A stretch of DNA of 64,000 nt from Apostichopus japonicus (GCF_037975245.1 NC_092571.1:22553917-22617916); one strand, 5' to 3'. Shown: positions 34,157 through 49,300, numbered from the stretch's first letter. Made by a program: numbers and translations. Notes: generated by a model from the sequence alone, not told the origin.

Positions 34157-37100
34157 GTTCGGCATCTTTCCGTCTCTAGCAATGATTCAGAAGATTCGGT
34201 GACCTGTCGTCCACCTCAAAACTCAGTGATATATTCAGGCATGGATAAAGGTCAAATTTCATCTCACAGGCGGGGTTAATGAAATTCAAAACTTTGTATA
34301 TTGGGGAAAGTGTATAGGGTGAAGTTGATGTAGTGAGTGAAGAGAATTCAGGCACATCGGCTAGGATTACTAGAGACTTGTTTATTTTCTAGTTTCGACG
34401 GATGTCTCAGCCATCGGTACTGGCAAAGTCCGGACCAGGCTACTAAATGGGGAAGCTACCAGTTACTAAAGAACAGCTACTTCCGAAACTTTTTATGATG
34501 CAAACAAATGGTGCAGCAGATGTTTTAATTTCATACATTTGTAGCACAACACACCACCCAGAGCAGTAGAGATGTAAAGTTAATATTCCCTTTTCTCAAC
34601 AATAAACAAGAAGCAATACGATTTCTGTACTTAGATGACATCAACCGCATATTCAATGCTTGAATAACGCAGACCACATTAAAGGAGGACCATATTTTCC
34701 TTTAATTTGTAGAGCTATGCATCTCGAGGTTAGCTTTGATAATGTATAGAAGGCTAACAGAGAGAACAATAACATGCACTTATTGTTTTAGAAAATGAAG
34801 GAAACAAGGAATATCGTTTTCCAGGATACTCAGGGAAGTCAAATACGTAGTACAGCCTGCCATCACGGTTATCACGGTTATCTTGCCATTATATCCTCAG
34901 TATCAATCACAGAAACGTATAGTTGTTTCATAATTTCCCACAATTTGATGTATTAACTTTTGGACAATTTTTAGTTTCCCCTTTTTGTACTGAAGCAGCC
35001 TTCTTTCCCATTTTTTTTTATTTGAAAGTGCATTTTCACTTTTGTTGAAAAATTAAAGAAACTTGCAAATGAAATATGTCGCTTTGTTGGAAAATGTACA
35101 AAGTTAGAGATTTGTGGTACCGACGTGCACACAGGAACCTTTTGTTGGATAGTTGAGAGGTGATTATGTGATTTATACACTCAAATCAAAGTTGGAATGT
35201 CCTATGCAAAGTTCCCCCCCCCCACCCCTCCCACACCCTAAGATTGAACCCTCGGGCGCCTCTGCTTATATGAAGACTCCTCCTGAACATGTGTGGATTA
35301 GCTCCAAGGTCAAAAGGACTTTGAACTTTGTTGGATTTTTAGCATGTTAAGACTTAGGTCGCCCACTACGGACGACCTGTGCATACCGATATACGAAAAA
35401 GCGTTCGCCTCTGTTTAAATTCCTGATTACGTCTGTCCAGCTGTTTCTAGAGTTGGACTGAATTTGGTGTATATATGCCTGTATTATATATATTTAAACT
35501 GTAGTCTTAACCTTGTTAATATATAATCCAGGTTATTATCCTGTAGAACATTTAGAAAATGTAATATTAAAGAAATAATTGCATCATATTAATTAAAATA
35601 TCATATAATTGATTTATTGTCGAAACGTTTAATTTGGTACAAAATTTTTCTTCTCTTTTCTTTCTTCAGGGAGTCTTCTACATTGTTAAGCTAATGTTTG
35701 CTTTATATTGTATATTTGCACGTGAAAAAAACAAAATAAATCAAATCAAATCAAATCAAATTATACCGACCAATAGCGTGTTGCAAACTGTGTACGTAAA
35801 ACGAAGAACGTGTAACGTTGATTTTCTGCGCATAAGTAGTCCTACGTTATGTCTATATAAATGCATAGGCCTACACGTCTTTATGACGGAAATAATATAG
35901 AAACATAGGCAGAATTCCTATAAGACGGACAAAGAATCAACTTACCGGCTTTCTATGAATCGTTAGATACATTTTCTTTTCGCCATAGCATCAACTAATA
36001 CGCTTTAAAGATTTGAACCGGATTTCGTGTAACTAGTACCGTACGTAACACGTTACGGGTGGTCTTCAGTAACACACAACACCACAGTCTGTATATATAG
36101 TCCCTTAGCAGCTTATATGCGAATATGTACACAGTTATCTATCGAATTGTGACTTCATACTTTAGTTAAGAGTTCAACCAAGAATTGGTTTCACGAAGGT
36201 GTTCATTCAAGCTTAGCAAAATCTATTATAAAATTTTCAAATTTCCTAACAAAAGATTGCTACCGTTGGGTGCATTCGAATGAGACGGATAATGACAAAA
36301 GGCCATCCTTTTATTTGTCCAAAGCTTGAAGAAGTGTTAACAATCGTAAAAGAAGGAACATTTTGGCTGAATGAAATGTCATGCTTACATATATTTTTGT
36401 GTGTGTTCCCTACTGAATATTGAATTCATAATTCAAAGGTTTAATACATGACCCCATGACTTCTTATATAAACCTAAGTTATAGTCTAAGTATGCCTCAT
36501 AATGCAATATTTGACGTCCACAGTAAAAAAAAAATCGGGGGAGGACTAACACACACCCCTACCAAGGTGTCGTCTTTAATTACTCCAGGGCAGCCCCCAC
36601 CTTTATAAAATCCTTTATTCACCTCTGGCCCTCCCATAAATGTTCAGGCCCCTATCTTAATCAGTCGGAGGAATTTTTAATTTATTATTACCATTTATTA
36701 GCACAATCTTGCATTTACAAATAAGTATATAGACCTTACTTACCATCTAATTATGACTGAGAATGCAAAACTAGACTACTAAATTTTTAAGTTTTTGTTT
36801 TCCTGGAGTAGGACCCAAAACTGGTTCAATGAACACAGGGCAGCACGCATCCTTGCTTCGCCTCTGTCCTATCCATAAAAGTCACTCCATAATGAACGGA
36901 AGGAGTCTGCCTTTTAATATCTTGACCAATCTTGATTTTTTTTTTCCCCCTCATATACACGATATACAGATAGGAAAATCCTCAGCTATTATCTAAACGT
37001 AATGTGTTCAAGCTATACAGTTCAGGAAATGCTCACCTATGATCTACACGTAAATTTTAAGGTCCAATCAACAGACCCTAATTTCAGATTACACTTATCG

Positions 37101-40100
37101 GTTGATTGTTCTTCGCGTGGAAGAAATCATAACGCGTGTTATGACCAATAGGCTATAATATGACACTAACGGCGATCCATAGTCGAGTGACAGAGCAAAC
37201 GTACCATACTCGTTATAAATATCATACAGGCCAATGATAATATATATAGGAGAGGGATATATTGTATGAAGGTAGTTTGATGTATTGGTTGTATGGATGT
37301 GAAAGGAAGAAGCATTTGGCGATAGGGAGTAATGGTTGGGTGGTAAAATGATGTGGATTGAGTGTTTGCCAGGAAGAGAGTTATTGGGTTACATTTTTTA
37401 CGGTTTTATTTCATTTATTTTTTCCAGTTAATTATCTGCTCTTAGTTGTTCGTGACCCTCGGGGTGCATTTTTCTCTCAAACCTCAAACTCACTTTCTTG
37501 CACACTTCCAAAACACTTCTATATGGCTTAGATAAGACAATGATACCAACAACAACAACAAAAAGTAGATATGTTAACAAATTGTCAGAAAGTTTCAAAA
37601 CACAAAATAATCGTTTTATTTATTTTGAGAAGAATCTTGTTTCTGCTTTACATTATATTCCGTGTAACTTGTGCAGATTAATGTTTCCTCTCCCTCCACT
37701 CCATCCACCCCTCTCCCTCTCTCCACATCTCTTTCTCTCGTACCCTCTCTATCTCTTCATAAACTCAGTTTCTAGTCAGCATGCTCTTTCATAAAACGAA
37801 AAACGAAAGAAATGTGGAAGTTCGATACTACAACTTTGTTGATTCTACACTTTTTTTGGGCGGCAGTATAATTTCGAAAAGAGATATTTATTTATAATCC
37901 TATTAATTTCTTTATACTGTATTGTAAATATTATATTTTTGATTGTCAGCTAAACAATAACATGCCAGATTGCAACATTTTTTCCCACAAAAATATGAAG
38001 TTCATTATTAAAGTTGAGAAACACATTGCCTTCAAGAATAGAACTCCAAAGTCTCGCAGAAACAACTATAAAGCTTTGCAATGGAGTCTTGCTTATTTGC
38101 AATGATGAATTGGAAAATTAATATGACGAGTACATTATACTGTATACATTATATTGTCCGTGTATGAATTATGTAACAAACGTACTGTATTTCATGAATT
38201 ATATCTGAATAAATGAGATGGGCCAAAAATGATTCTACGCTTTATCGAATTTCGACGACGCGTCCACAAACCTATATCGCTTCATTGATTGGTTACTGAC
38301 TTACACACCACGTATAGTAAACATATGCTATGTCCCCTGCAGTGGATTACCATAAACACAGCTTGAAAACATGTCATGTTGGGCAGGACGTCAACAATTC
38401 TAATCTTTGGAAAGAGTGGTTCTTCCGTATTGACAATTCACCCACTCAACCCCCTACCGGTGGACCCTACAACCACCAAATCCAAGGCTTTGCTTTTATT
38501 TATTCCCTCTTATAAATCACTCATTCACCCTTGGAGCAATTAACGGACCACTTAATCACCTGTTGATTAACGTTAACAATTATAACAATAGAGTTAGATG
38601 ATTAAAGCTTTGGGGTCGCTTCGGTTCCTTTTCAAAACTGAACAATAGTTTAATCACCATCTTTTAGCCAAGATCGATAGGTACAAGACCCTATATATGC
38701 CAAAGTTTCGCATTCGTATTTTCTTTAAATCCGGACGTTGGTATACCTCTCAATGCCTGACTGAGTGAATGTTCCTATTGTGATGATCATGACGGGCGTT
38801 AATAGCTCGACTGGGACCACGAGTCCACAGAATACAAAAGGTACAAGACAATCAATCAAAGGAATCTGCCGCTTATTGTTTATCGACCCAACTAAAACCT
38901 TTAGAGACCCCGTAAAAAGAAAATTAATAGCCTGTCTGTGCTTGACAGCTAGGGAGGTGGAACAGTTAACAGAAGGAATCGATTTCATATGTTAAGAGAC
39001 ACAGATAACATATTACGCTGAAGGTATTACCACCATGGACCGCACAGGTTAATCTTGAACCGTTACGTCGGTATAGGGTTAGGGCCCCTTTACAGAACCT
39101 GAAACAATCTTAATTTAAAAACTAACAGTTTAAAGCAGAAACTACAATTTTTTTAACATCCCGAAAACTTGTTCCGTCTGAAAATGACAAAGTTTCGATG
39201 AAACTGCCTATGTGAATAGCGCCATCTTATTAGACGTTTCGTCCGCTGCTTGTTTACGCCTTCGTTAGAAGACAGCAAGTTGTATGATTATTAAAGCTCA
39301 TTCAGCCATCTTCATCTTTTCCTCGTGAGTGTCTTTCTCTTATCATCTTCTGTGAGCTGTGATAGATTAGGAGGTGTTTTTGTAGTTTCATCGGCAAGTC
39401 GAGTCAACCGAACAAGTAAGTTCTAACCGCGAGATACAAACAAAGATCGCATTTCTTTAATTTTCTAAAATATCAGAAGATGTTTGTTGGTCGATTTAAA
39501 AAAAAACAGCAACGATCTGTTAAATTGAGGACGTCAGTGGAAAATATACACGTGAGTATTTTAAGTCACGTTTCATTGGTTACTGTATCGCTGGTCATCG
39601 CTTGTAACCTCAAGAATGTATAAAATATGATAATTTCAGTTGATTCCATAAATGTTGTGTTTTACAAATAAGATTCTAATATTCTTTCCATAGTAGGCCC
39701 ACTGTAAATTGAAGAAATTTTTTATGTAACTGCATAAAATTGTTAACTTTGCCGAAAGTGGTAACAAAAGATGAATAATTAGAATATATACGTGTAGCCT
39801 ATATAATACAGAGCTCATGAAAGGAAGCGCATTGACCCAACGTCAATCTTGATAGCTTCGTCCCATTGTTGATATATAAAATGTTGTGATTTATTCATTT
39901 TTATGCAGATACATTACGCAACAGTCAAGTTGTGATGGCAATGTGAACAACAGCTTTGCCTGTACTCAGTTGTGTTTCTTTAAAAATGAACTGATTTTAT
40001 CATCTTGAATGGTCAATTGTGTGACTTTTTAGGGTATAGGATTTTATTTTTAAGTTGTTAATGTGTGTGATGACTTCATCACAACTAAACAGTAATTTCA

Positions 40101-42577
40101 ATTAACATGTAGAGGTTTTCACATTGTAACCAGTGACAAATAATGAAAAGCACAATGACCGTTTGAGGTGTTGGCAATATATGCCAACACAAAGATTGTT
40201 CAATGTACTCTGAATGAAATGAATAAATTAAAAAAAAATAACAGTTAATTATGCATTTAGAATAATGTGTACAATTCCAGTAGCACATGAACGTAACGAA
40301 GAAGATTCATTGGAAAGCTCCCATGTAACTGCAGAATAAGGGACTGTTACTGCAAATGTCATAGGCGTGTTATGTAAATGCTATATTTTTATTATTGTAT
40401 ATTTTTTAATTTTATTATTTATGTATACCGAAAGACAACGCAAACCTCGACTCCGCGGAGTTATGTATATGCTTAAATTTACGATGTTTATATCTGCACA
40501 TGATGGCTATATAGTGCATATATACACAGTACATATTATCTATAGCATATAATATAATAAACAAATATGCTTTTGCTATTTTCCGTGATTTTAAGAAATA
40601 AACAAGCATTTGGTTTTCAAATTTTGAAATTAGCCAGTAGCAGTAATTCTGTTAGATATTTAAATTCTATAGTTCACATGATGGTCACGTTTTATGTATT
40701 CATAAAAGTCCCAAGTCATAAACTAAACGCAAGAAAGGTATCATAAAATTCCACGGATTTTTTTTTATTGATCTAACGTCATCAAAAGAGCTAAAACTTT
40801 TAACTATGGAATATAATCATTACTTCTTTCTCGTATATATATTCTCTCATACATGGAAGATAAATTTCCCGAAGTACCATTTGCTACCGTGCCAATTCAC
40901 TGAACTTACGTATGTCACATTATCATATAGCCTAATTCCTCCATATGGTTGTCAAAAGACGGAAAACACTGCTACAAATACGCGTTTCCACTAAAGGTAC
41001 CGTAATTAAAAACCAATGTAAATTAATCCTTAACTATACTAAGCAAACTACGACCATTCGATATAATTTTGTTTGTGTAAACAAAGAATAGAATTTCTTT
41101 TGTCACGCATTCGTTTCCAAACCTTCACAATCTAAAGTAAACAGAAGATATAGGGACAGAATATATAGTTTCATTCACAAAAGAGATTGGTATGGAACCA
41201 AATATAACCTATTTTAAGACCACAGGTTACCCAACTATACTACTCGCGAGGCGATAGAGGAGTTTCTTCTAACGGAGAGAGGTGGTAAAACTTCAGACAT
41301 TTTCGCACGACAACGTATTTACCGATGCATGGGATGTGGTATTGTTATAACATCCCTCATTGGAGCTTTCGAGTTCTAATTTACACTTAAGGTTAAATGG
41401 TGAGATTGAATTGATATAATTAGACAGGTTTCAATACAAATTCTACATTATAAGTTAGACATGGCTTTTAAAGACACATGTTAATCCTGCATAAAAAATA
41501 AAACATGTACACGGCATATACAAATATAACATTAGAACATTTCAAACACCTAAACAAATGTAAGAAATGTACTCGGGAAAGCAAAATTGTAAACGAGTCA
41601 CTTTATTTTCAGATTTTAAGGTCGAGTCGAGAGATTTTCCTGGCTCGAATCTTGCAAGTCACTGATTCTTATACTGTATAATCTCTATGGAGAAAATTAC
41701 ATATTAATTTGTTCGAGTCTTGAGTTTTGAAATTTAGTACGCCATACACAGTCTATAAACATATAAAGCAAACTTTGTGTTTTCAACATTGACGATTGTG
41801 AAAACGTGAATGGAAACATTTACAAAGACCTACGGAAATGATGTGACGAAATTAAGGAGAGTATAAATAGGTTGAATATAAAAAGAATGATAAGGTTAAT
41901 TTGGCAGCGTTGCTGTCTTGAATACTATAGCGTATAGGCTTTTGAATTTGTACCCAATCATTAGTGCTAAAATAGACTGTGTGTATTGAAGATGATATGC
42001 TCGCCTCCCCTCCCCTCTCGAACTTCTGCCCCAGACCCCCCCCCCCCCTCCCCCGCAGTTTCACCACATTCATCTTTCGATATTGCGATATATACTTGCA
42101 TAAGATGCAATACATATCTACGACGCAGATAATAGGCTGCATATATTATTATCAACTTGTGAATAACCAAATTTTTCATACCCGGTTAATTCACACATCC
42201 CCATATATAGCCGTATTGTATGACAGTGTCTCTTGTACTGTCAGTTCTCTAACATCTTTACGGAATTATATTGCTTACTATATATTTATAAGTATGCAAA
42301 ATAATTTTATATATTTTATCGATCTTCTGCCATGAAAGTACAGTCCTATTTATAAAATCGATTTTTCTGGTTGGAGGCAATCGGAATTACGTTAAAGGAA
42401 GCGTCCGGATGGCATCCTTGCATATACGAATTAAAAACATGTCATGCAGCATTAGAGACCTTGCATTACTTCGAGAAGGTTTTAATGTACCGGAATACAC
42501 ATAACATGTGTAAGTTCTAGTGTAGGCTTCTGTGAATTATTTTGTATATTTGTATATATATATATATATATATATAT

Positions 42578-42633
<56 letters not shown>

Positions 42634-42900
42634 ATATACCGATATATGTATATACAATAACACTTGGAAGGTCAGCATTCAAGAATACCAGAAGGTTAAA
42701 TAATGGTCATAAATATTTTTAAATATTTTAAAACAAAACTTACGGTCGCCATTCAAAGGTCTATTCCTGTTAGGCCTACACTAATTTTGTTTTGAGTAAA
42801 TCTGATGAATTGAGGGAATATTCAGGGACTAATTTTGAAATTTTGATTTCATTTTAGTACACTCAAATTTGTAGAAGAAGGACAACTGATGACATTTAAA
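34157..42900. other. Gene-poor region
   Basis: Nothing I can support as a gene. A frame at 38,725-38,988 (-) has a hydrophobic stretch and looks mildly coding, but has no recognisable domain or partner exon. There is a short (AAATC)n tract near 35,740, poly-C/poly-G runs near 42,040, and otherwise AT-rich sequence. Confidence 0.4.
42547..42632. repeat. (TA)n/(TG)n microsatellite
   Basis: TA tract interrupted once by tacaaat and ending in a short TG run. Confidence 0.9.
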
Positions 42901-42949
42901 TATATTTCGATCGATAACACCTGTAAGTGCAATTAATGTGCGTCTGCAC

Positions 42950-45290
42950 GCAGGTTTCGTACCTATTACTTCATGACCTTCATTGGCTACCTGTCAAACT
43001 GCGTATTGATTACAAGGTACTCCTGTTAACCTTTAAATGTATTCATGGTATTGCGCCACACTACTTGGGTGAACTTGTTCAAAGTTATACCCCAACTCGC
43101 CGTCTGCGCTCTAGCGCCCAATCATTGCTCTCTATGCAACCTGTGTCCACTAAATCTTATGGCGAGCGATCTTTCCAGTACTCCTCTATGGCGGGCCATC
43201 AGTCTCAAATCATGGGAGATCGACTTATACCGATTTAAATCGACATATACCAGTTTCCTTCGACATATACCAGTTTCCTTCGACTTATACCAGTTTCATT
43301 CTACATATCATCGATTTAAATCGACATATACCAGTTTCCTTCGACATATCATCGATTTAAATCGACATATACCAGTTTCATTCTACATATCATCGATTTA
43401 TTTTACTTATCATCGATTTAAATCGATGATAAGTAAAATAAATCGATGATATGTCGAAGGAAACTGGTATATGTCGATTTAAATCGATGATATGTAGAAT
43501 GAAACTGGTATATGTCAATTTAAATCGACATATCATCGATTTATTCTACATATCATCGATTTATTTTACTTATCATCGATTTAAATCGATGATAAGTAAA
43601 ATAAATCGATGATATGTCGAAGGAAACTGGTATATGTCGATTTAAATCGATGATATGTAGAATGAAACTGGTAGAAGTCAATTTAAATCGACATATCATC
43701 GATTTATTCTACATATCATCGATTTATTTTACTTATCATCGATTTAAATCGATGATATGTAAAATAAATCGATGATATGTCCATTTAAATCGACATCTAC
43801 CAGTTTAAATCGATGATATGTCGAATTAAATCGGTAGAAGCCAATTTCCGTGGACTTATACCAGTTTCTAGCGTCTCAAATCGACATATACCTATTTAAA
43901 TCGACATATCATCGATTTAGCTCATTAACATATTCCAAATCCCGATTTCGGTGATGATTGACATGTGAAGATACGTCACGTGAAGTCACCTGACAAGGCG
44001 GGCGAATAATTGAAAATAAACACGAGCACAGTGGAATGCATGATTTGAGCTTGAATACTGTAACTGTTAAACCCCATGGGTATATACTTAGCTACATTAA
44101 AACGTAACCTTACAGTAGGCCTCACTGCAGAACAATATCATCTTTGTTTATAGTGTAACTGGAGTAGGTAATTGCATCTGTGTACGTACTGTGGGCCTAT
44201 TCAGTTGCATGTGTATTCCTATACTATAGCGCCACGTGTTCGAGTAGACAAGCCCAGTTTGCATTGATATAATTGCACGTCATTGACATATCTGTTATTT
44301 CAGCCTTATTGTTACACCGACATCTTTTTGCAAGTAATTGTTCATAATTACCATTGACATACTGTATAACCATGATGAACACCCTTTCTAGCTTCGTAAT
44401 TTTGGAACTATTAAATTACTCGCCCGCCTTGTCAGGTGACTACACGTGATGTATCTCCACATGTCAATCATCACCGAAATCGGGATTTGGAATATGTTAA
44501 TGAGCTAAATCGATGATATGTCGATTTAAATAGGTATATGTCAATTTGAGACGCTAGAAACTGGTATAAGTCCACGGAAATTGACTTCTACCGATTTAAT
44601 TCGACATATCATCGATTTAAACTGGTAGATGTCGATTTAAAAGGACATATCATCGATTTATTTTACATATCATCGATTTAAATCGATGATAAGTAAAATA
44701 AATCGATGATATGTAGAATAAATCGATGATATGTCGATTTAAATTGACATATACCAGTTTCATTCTACATATCATCGATTTAAATCGACATATACCAGTT
44801 TCCTTCGACATATCATCGATTTATTTTACTTATCATCGATTTAAATCGATGATAAGTAAAATAAATCGATGATATGTAGAATGAAACTGGTATATGTCGA
44901 TTTAAATCGATGATATGTCGAAGTAAACTGGTATATGTCGATTTAAATCGATGATAAGTAAAATAAATCGATGATATGTCGAGGGAAACTGGTATATGTC
45001 GATTTAAATCGGTATAAGTCGATCTCCCATGATTTGAGACTGATGGCCCGCCATACTCCTCAACCCTCCTTTGGAATAAACTCCCACTCAACATAAAGAA
45101 TGTCGTGTCTGTTAAGATGTTCAAAACTGTTTTGAAGACACACACCTGTTTTCATTGTCATAATTGTTATGTTTACTCTTATTGTATATTGTGTACATAT
45201 CTTTCACTTTCTTTTGTACAGCGCGCCAAGACTTTATTGTAAGTTGCGCTATATAAGAACTGTTTATTATTTTTATTATTAATTATTCCT
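42950..45290 (+). mobile_element. L2-like LINE 3' fragment, split by a fold-back element
   Basis: 42,950-43,186 encodes the end of a reverse transcriptase-type ORF2 (LHWLPVKLRIDYKVLLLTFK, IHGIAPHYL, SYTPTRRLRSS). After the insertion, 45,062-45,240 continues the same frame (LLWNKLPLNIKN, MFKTVLKTH) to a stop. It ends in a GCGCTATATAAGAAC...(TTATT)n tail typical of L2-type elements. Only the last part of the element is present, so it is an old 5'-truncated copy. Confidence 0.75.
43181..45061. mobile_element. 1.87-kb fold-back element with very long inverted arms and 6-bp TSD
   Basis: Body 43,187-45,055. Termini TATGGCGGGCC / GGCCCGCCATA; target duplication ctcctc at 43,181-43,186 and 45,056-45,061. 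The two arms (about 43,187-44,010 and 44,415-45,055) are inverted copies. Each is packed with short modules: ATCGATTTAAATCGAT palindromes alternating with CGACATATACCAGTTTC and TACATATC types. A unique central spacer of about 400 bp has no recognisable ORF. The flanking LINE frame is restored if the element and one TSD copy are removed. Confidence 0.85.
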
Positions 45291-46274
45291 CTTACGTAAC
45301 CAACAAGGCTCTGCAAATCTCGATGAGAAAGAAATGAACGACGGGGTCTCTAAGACCACCTTGGAAAATGACCGTTAATGACCATGCGTCAATGACGAAA
45401 GTATTTCATTGTGGTATATTTTATAACTTTCGTATAAGATTGTCACATAGTCTTCCAATACCCTCCTAATAATATCTCTTATTTTAATTGCAATCACATA
45501 GAATGTTCAATATATAAATTTAAGTGAGTGACTTTTCAGTTTATATTGATCTCTTTACAGATCTATCTACGACGCCAAATGAGCGATCATCGTAAGCATT
45601 AACCGAGGAGTTGCCAACCTGCTGTGTAGATCAATTCAAGAGCTTTACAATAACAGCCGTGTATAACTGTCCAATCATAATTAACAGTCATGTTATTATC
45701 GTTCCACGCGGGATGTCATAAACGGCGTTCGATAATGGAAGCTTTTCATACTTTTTCTCGATCGATTTCAGTTTGCGATGATAGAATACACAGCTATTAA
45801 TGGCAGCGAAGTTGTATGTTTACATGGTATTAAAGGATGTGTCGTAACAGGAGCACACGAGAGTATCATTTTCAATATCTCATGTAGAAGTAATCTAGAT
45901 ATTGTATCAAATCAGAACCGAAACTAATGAAATGATAACCAGTAACAACATAGAATTGTCAATAAAAGCAAACGAAGGAATACAATTTTTTTTATTGAAT
46001 TCTCATCAAATATTTAATATCTTGCAAAATAACTTAACTTGATTCAGATCTCGGTCAAAAAGACGGGAAAAACAACACAGCATATCAAAACAACAAGAAT
46101 TAATGAAAGCTTAGGTATAGCACATAATAAGAATTCTGTAATAGGCAATTCAGACAGAGTAAATCTCAACGTTGTAATAAAATATAACTAAGAACAACAG
46201 CAGCAATAATCAATGATCAATAACTATCTCCATCAGGTCTGGGTCGATCATATGTTCACTAATTTGTTTTAAAG
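45291..46274. other. Intergenic, upstream of the 7TM receptor
   Basis: AT-rich; no gene or repeat family recognised apart from a short A/T-rich stretch near 45,985. Confidence 0.4.
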
Positions 46275-46282
46275 TATATAAA
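46275..46282 (+). promoter_or_regulatory. TATA-box candidate for the 7TM receptor
   Basis: TATATAAA 50 nt upstream of the receptor ATG, which would imply a 5' UTR of only about 20-30 nt. Confidence 0.4.
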
Positions 46283-46331
46283 CTTCTAATCTTTTAAGAA
46301 CTTTTTGACTTAGAAGACTATAACATAAACA

Positions 46332-49300
46332 ATGAATAACGCTTCCGACTCCATGCCCACTGAAGAAATCAGTCCAATAGGGGCAGGGATATCACTGGTG
46401 GCTCTTCTGACCTTTGACATCGCTGGTAGCATCGTTTTAATGTTTTCACTTTATCTTCATCTCCGAAAAGTGAAGGAGAGGCAACTAAACACGCGAACTG
46501 CTTTTCAGTTATTGTTGTATTTCACGATGATTGAGTTTGCATACAGTACTTTTGTGGAAAGTATTTCAGTTGTGTGTTACCTCAACGCATCGTTCAATTT
46601 GACGATGTCTCGTGCTTTATGCTTATTTCAAGCTTGGGCTGGTTTAACATTAACAGGCTCCGCTACATGGACTATGACTTTGCTAGCTGTTGAAAGGTTC
46701 TTATCTGGAACGAAACCAGTTTCTTCACAGGGACAAAAGAGAAGACGTGACCGATTATTTTATACTTGTTACACAGGTATTACCATTTCCGCGATATTAG
46801 CTGTCGTCCCGGTAACCAGAGAGGACAGCGTAACAATCTTCGATCCATCGAGAGGTTTCTGCCATTTTAGTTACAGTGTCAACGATGATCCTCTCATGAC
46901 GTCATTTTGTATATGCATAATCGTTTTGACCTTGATATTATTCCAAATCCAATTTTATTCATTTGTGAACCTTTTATGTGAGGAACGCCAAACAGTGAAA
47001 GCAGTTAAGAATAAGATCAAACTTGACTATGAAGAACAGAATACATCAAGACATCAGAATCTAGCAATTTATCAAGAATATTGGTTATATCGAAGTAAAC
47101 ACCGGAGGACATTTGGAGGCAGACATGAATGGAACTTAACCGCCACCGTACTATCATTAGTCGTCTGGTTGTGGGTGTGTCTATTACTATTCCTGGTGAG
47201 TTTGGCTTGTCGATGTTATGATATAGGCCTAACTTGACTTGTTGTTGTTGTTGTTGATGTGATGATGGATAGAAATCGGTGGGGAGGAAACGGGGAAGAG
47301 AGGGAGAGGGGGAGGGGGACTACGGGAGATTTAAGGTAGGGAAGGGTGATTTTGCGTAGATAATTTGGCAACACGTATAAGTTGTGATCATTCTTGCAGA
47401 CACTAGCAGGAAGTCAGACATATCTTATACTGTTGGCTGAAAACTTCATCTCAAAATCTTGGTCAGAAATCTTCAGATATATTTGATTGAATTTTTATCC
47501 ACATAAACCCTTCCGTACTCCAAGAAGTAGATAATAGTAGGTGTTTTGTCATGGTTTCATCATAAGAGACAATGTTCTAAAGCTGTTTTATTTGAATAAT
47601 AATATTGCTGCTGATTTATTGTTTGTGCTACATTTGGAAGGTTTGCTTGATTTGAAATGTTAAGCTCAATTATTTCATTATTGATATCTCTTATTCGGTT
47701 TTTACCATAGACAGTCATAAAAATCTCCTCGATAAAAAATGATATTCGGAAGCGGTTAAATGACCTAGAAACTTTCTTAAATAATTAACTTTAGCCACCA
47801 GAACATTTCAAGTTTAAGTTTCACTGATTTTCTCTAAAAGACAGTGTTTTGTGATCTCCAAGCTGAAGTCAGCATGTGTATATACTTTTAATCACCCCTA
47901 AGTATAATTGTACCAACTGTCTTTCTTCATTCAAGATCGATTTATTCCTTTTATACTAACAGGTCTCATTAGTCAAATCTCAGTTAGGAGGAGAGGTTTC
48001 TCCACAGATCAGGTTTGCTGCCGTGAGCATGCTCTCCATTCATAACGCAATCAATCCCTTCCTGACGATCTTCATTTTCGCGCCATTTCGTCAAAGGGCA
48101 TTACACTTCATAACGTGTGGGCGAATAGAATACAGCAGAGATGATTTCATACTAAGTAAATATCTAGAGCATGACGTCAACAGCAACAGCGAACCTAATT
48201 GGTGGAGAGTTGTTGAGCGCAACCAATGGGACGAGACCATACCTTCTGAGAGACACAGGAATGGGACGTACGTCTATGAGAATGACGTTACTGATGATGT
48301 AGATTCATATTATGAAAGTGAATACGAAAGCAATAGAAGTTACAGTCATGATGGTTAGTGCACACTGCATATATGATTATACGAATGCATGAGAATGAAT
48401 GAATGAATGAATGGATGGATGGATGGATGAATGAATGAATTAGTTTCGTGCAACTACTACATTTCTCACATAGTGGTATATTTGAACAAACTGTTGGCCA
48501 TGAATCGCCTAATAAAGTAACTTGCCGTGAACATATTGTGTATGTAATTTAGTCACTTTATAACTGTCGTGATTCACCGCTTCAGCGTTTAACCTGATAG
48601 AACAAACCAAAATGTTATTGTAGTGATTTTCATCAAAAAGTTATGTAAGAACCATTACGTCTATTACGTTATATTTTCCTTTCAGATGTAATGTCTGGTC
48701 GTTCTACGCAGTCAACGGTTCCATCAAGTGTTTACTATCTGAACGATGACGGTGCGGTGGATGTAAGTAACGATTACCTTCTTTCGGTACCGGTTAACCG
48801 ACCCGGAGCCGGTAGCGGAGAGATTGTTGAACGGATATTCATCCTCCACGAATCTGCAAAGATTGGTAGCGATGGCAACGGGTTAATAAAGACTTCATCA
48901 GAATTAATAGGAGAGGACGTGTCAAATTCTCCGAAACTAAGAAAAGTTGTCCAAAGCTACAGGTTTCAAGAAATGTTGAAACGTAACCGTCGCGACCGGG
49001 AAGATATCTCTCCGCGATTATTTAAAGTAGTTCCACCAGATTCATCTTTACTGCAAAGTGAATATACTATGAGAGATGCAGATAGCAAGGTCACTAACGA
49101 AGGAAAGCAAAGTGCTACCTTTATTGAGTCTGTCCAAATGACACCTAAACTGAGGCGAATTGTTGAATCACCAGCTTTTAGAACCGCTGCGCTTCAGTCG
49201 GATTCTTTCGTTATAGATTCTGAATCGAGTTCGTCAAGCCCAGAACATTTAAGGCGAAGTGGACCACATAAAGCTTCAAGAACGGAACAAGGCAATGTTA

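Noticed and set aside
38725-38995. Overlapping ORFs on both strands with a hydrophobic stretch on the minus strand
   Set aside because: No domain, no convincing splice partners and no start context; could be an exon, but not supportable.
42981-45145. Frames reading YHRFKSTYTSF-type repeats in the 43-45 kb region
   Set aside because: They are translations of the palindromic modules of the fold-back element.
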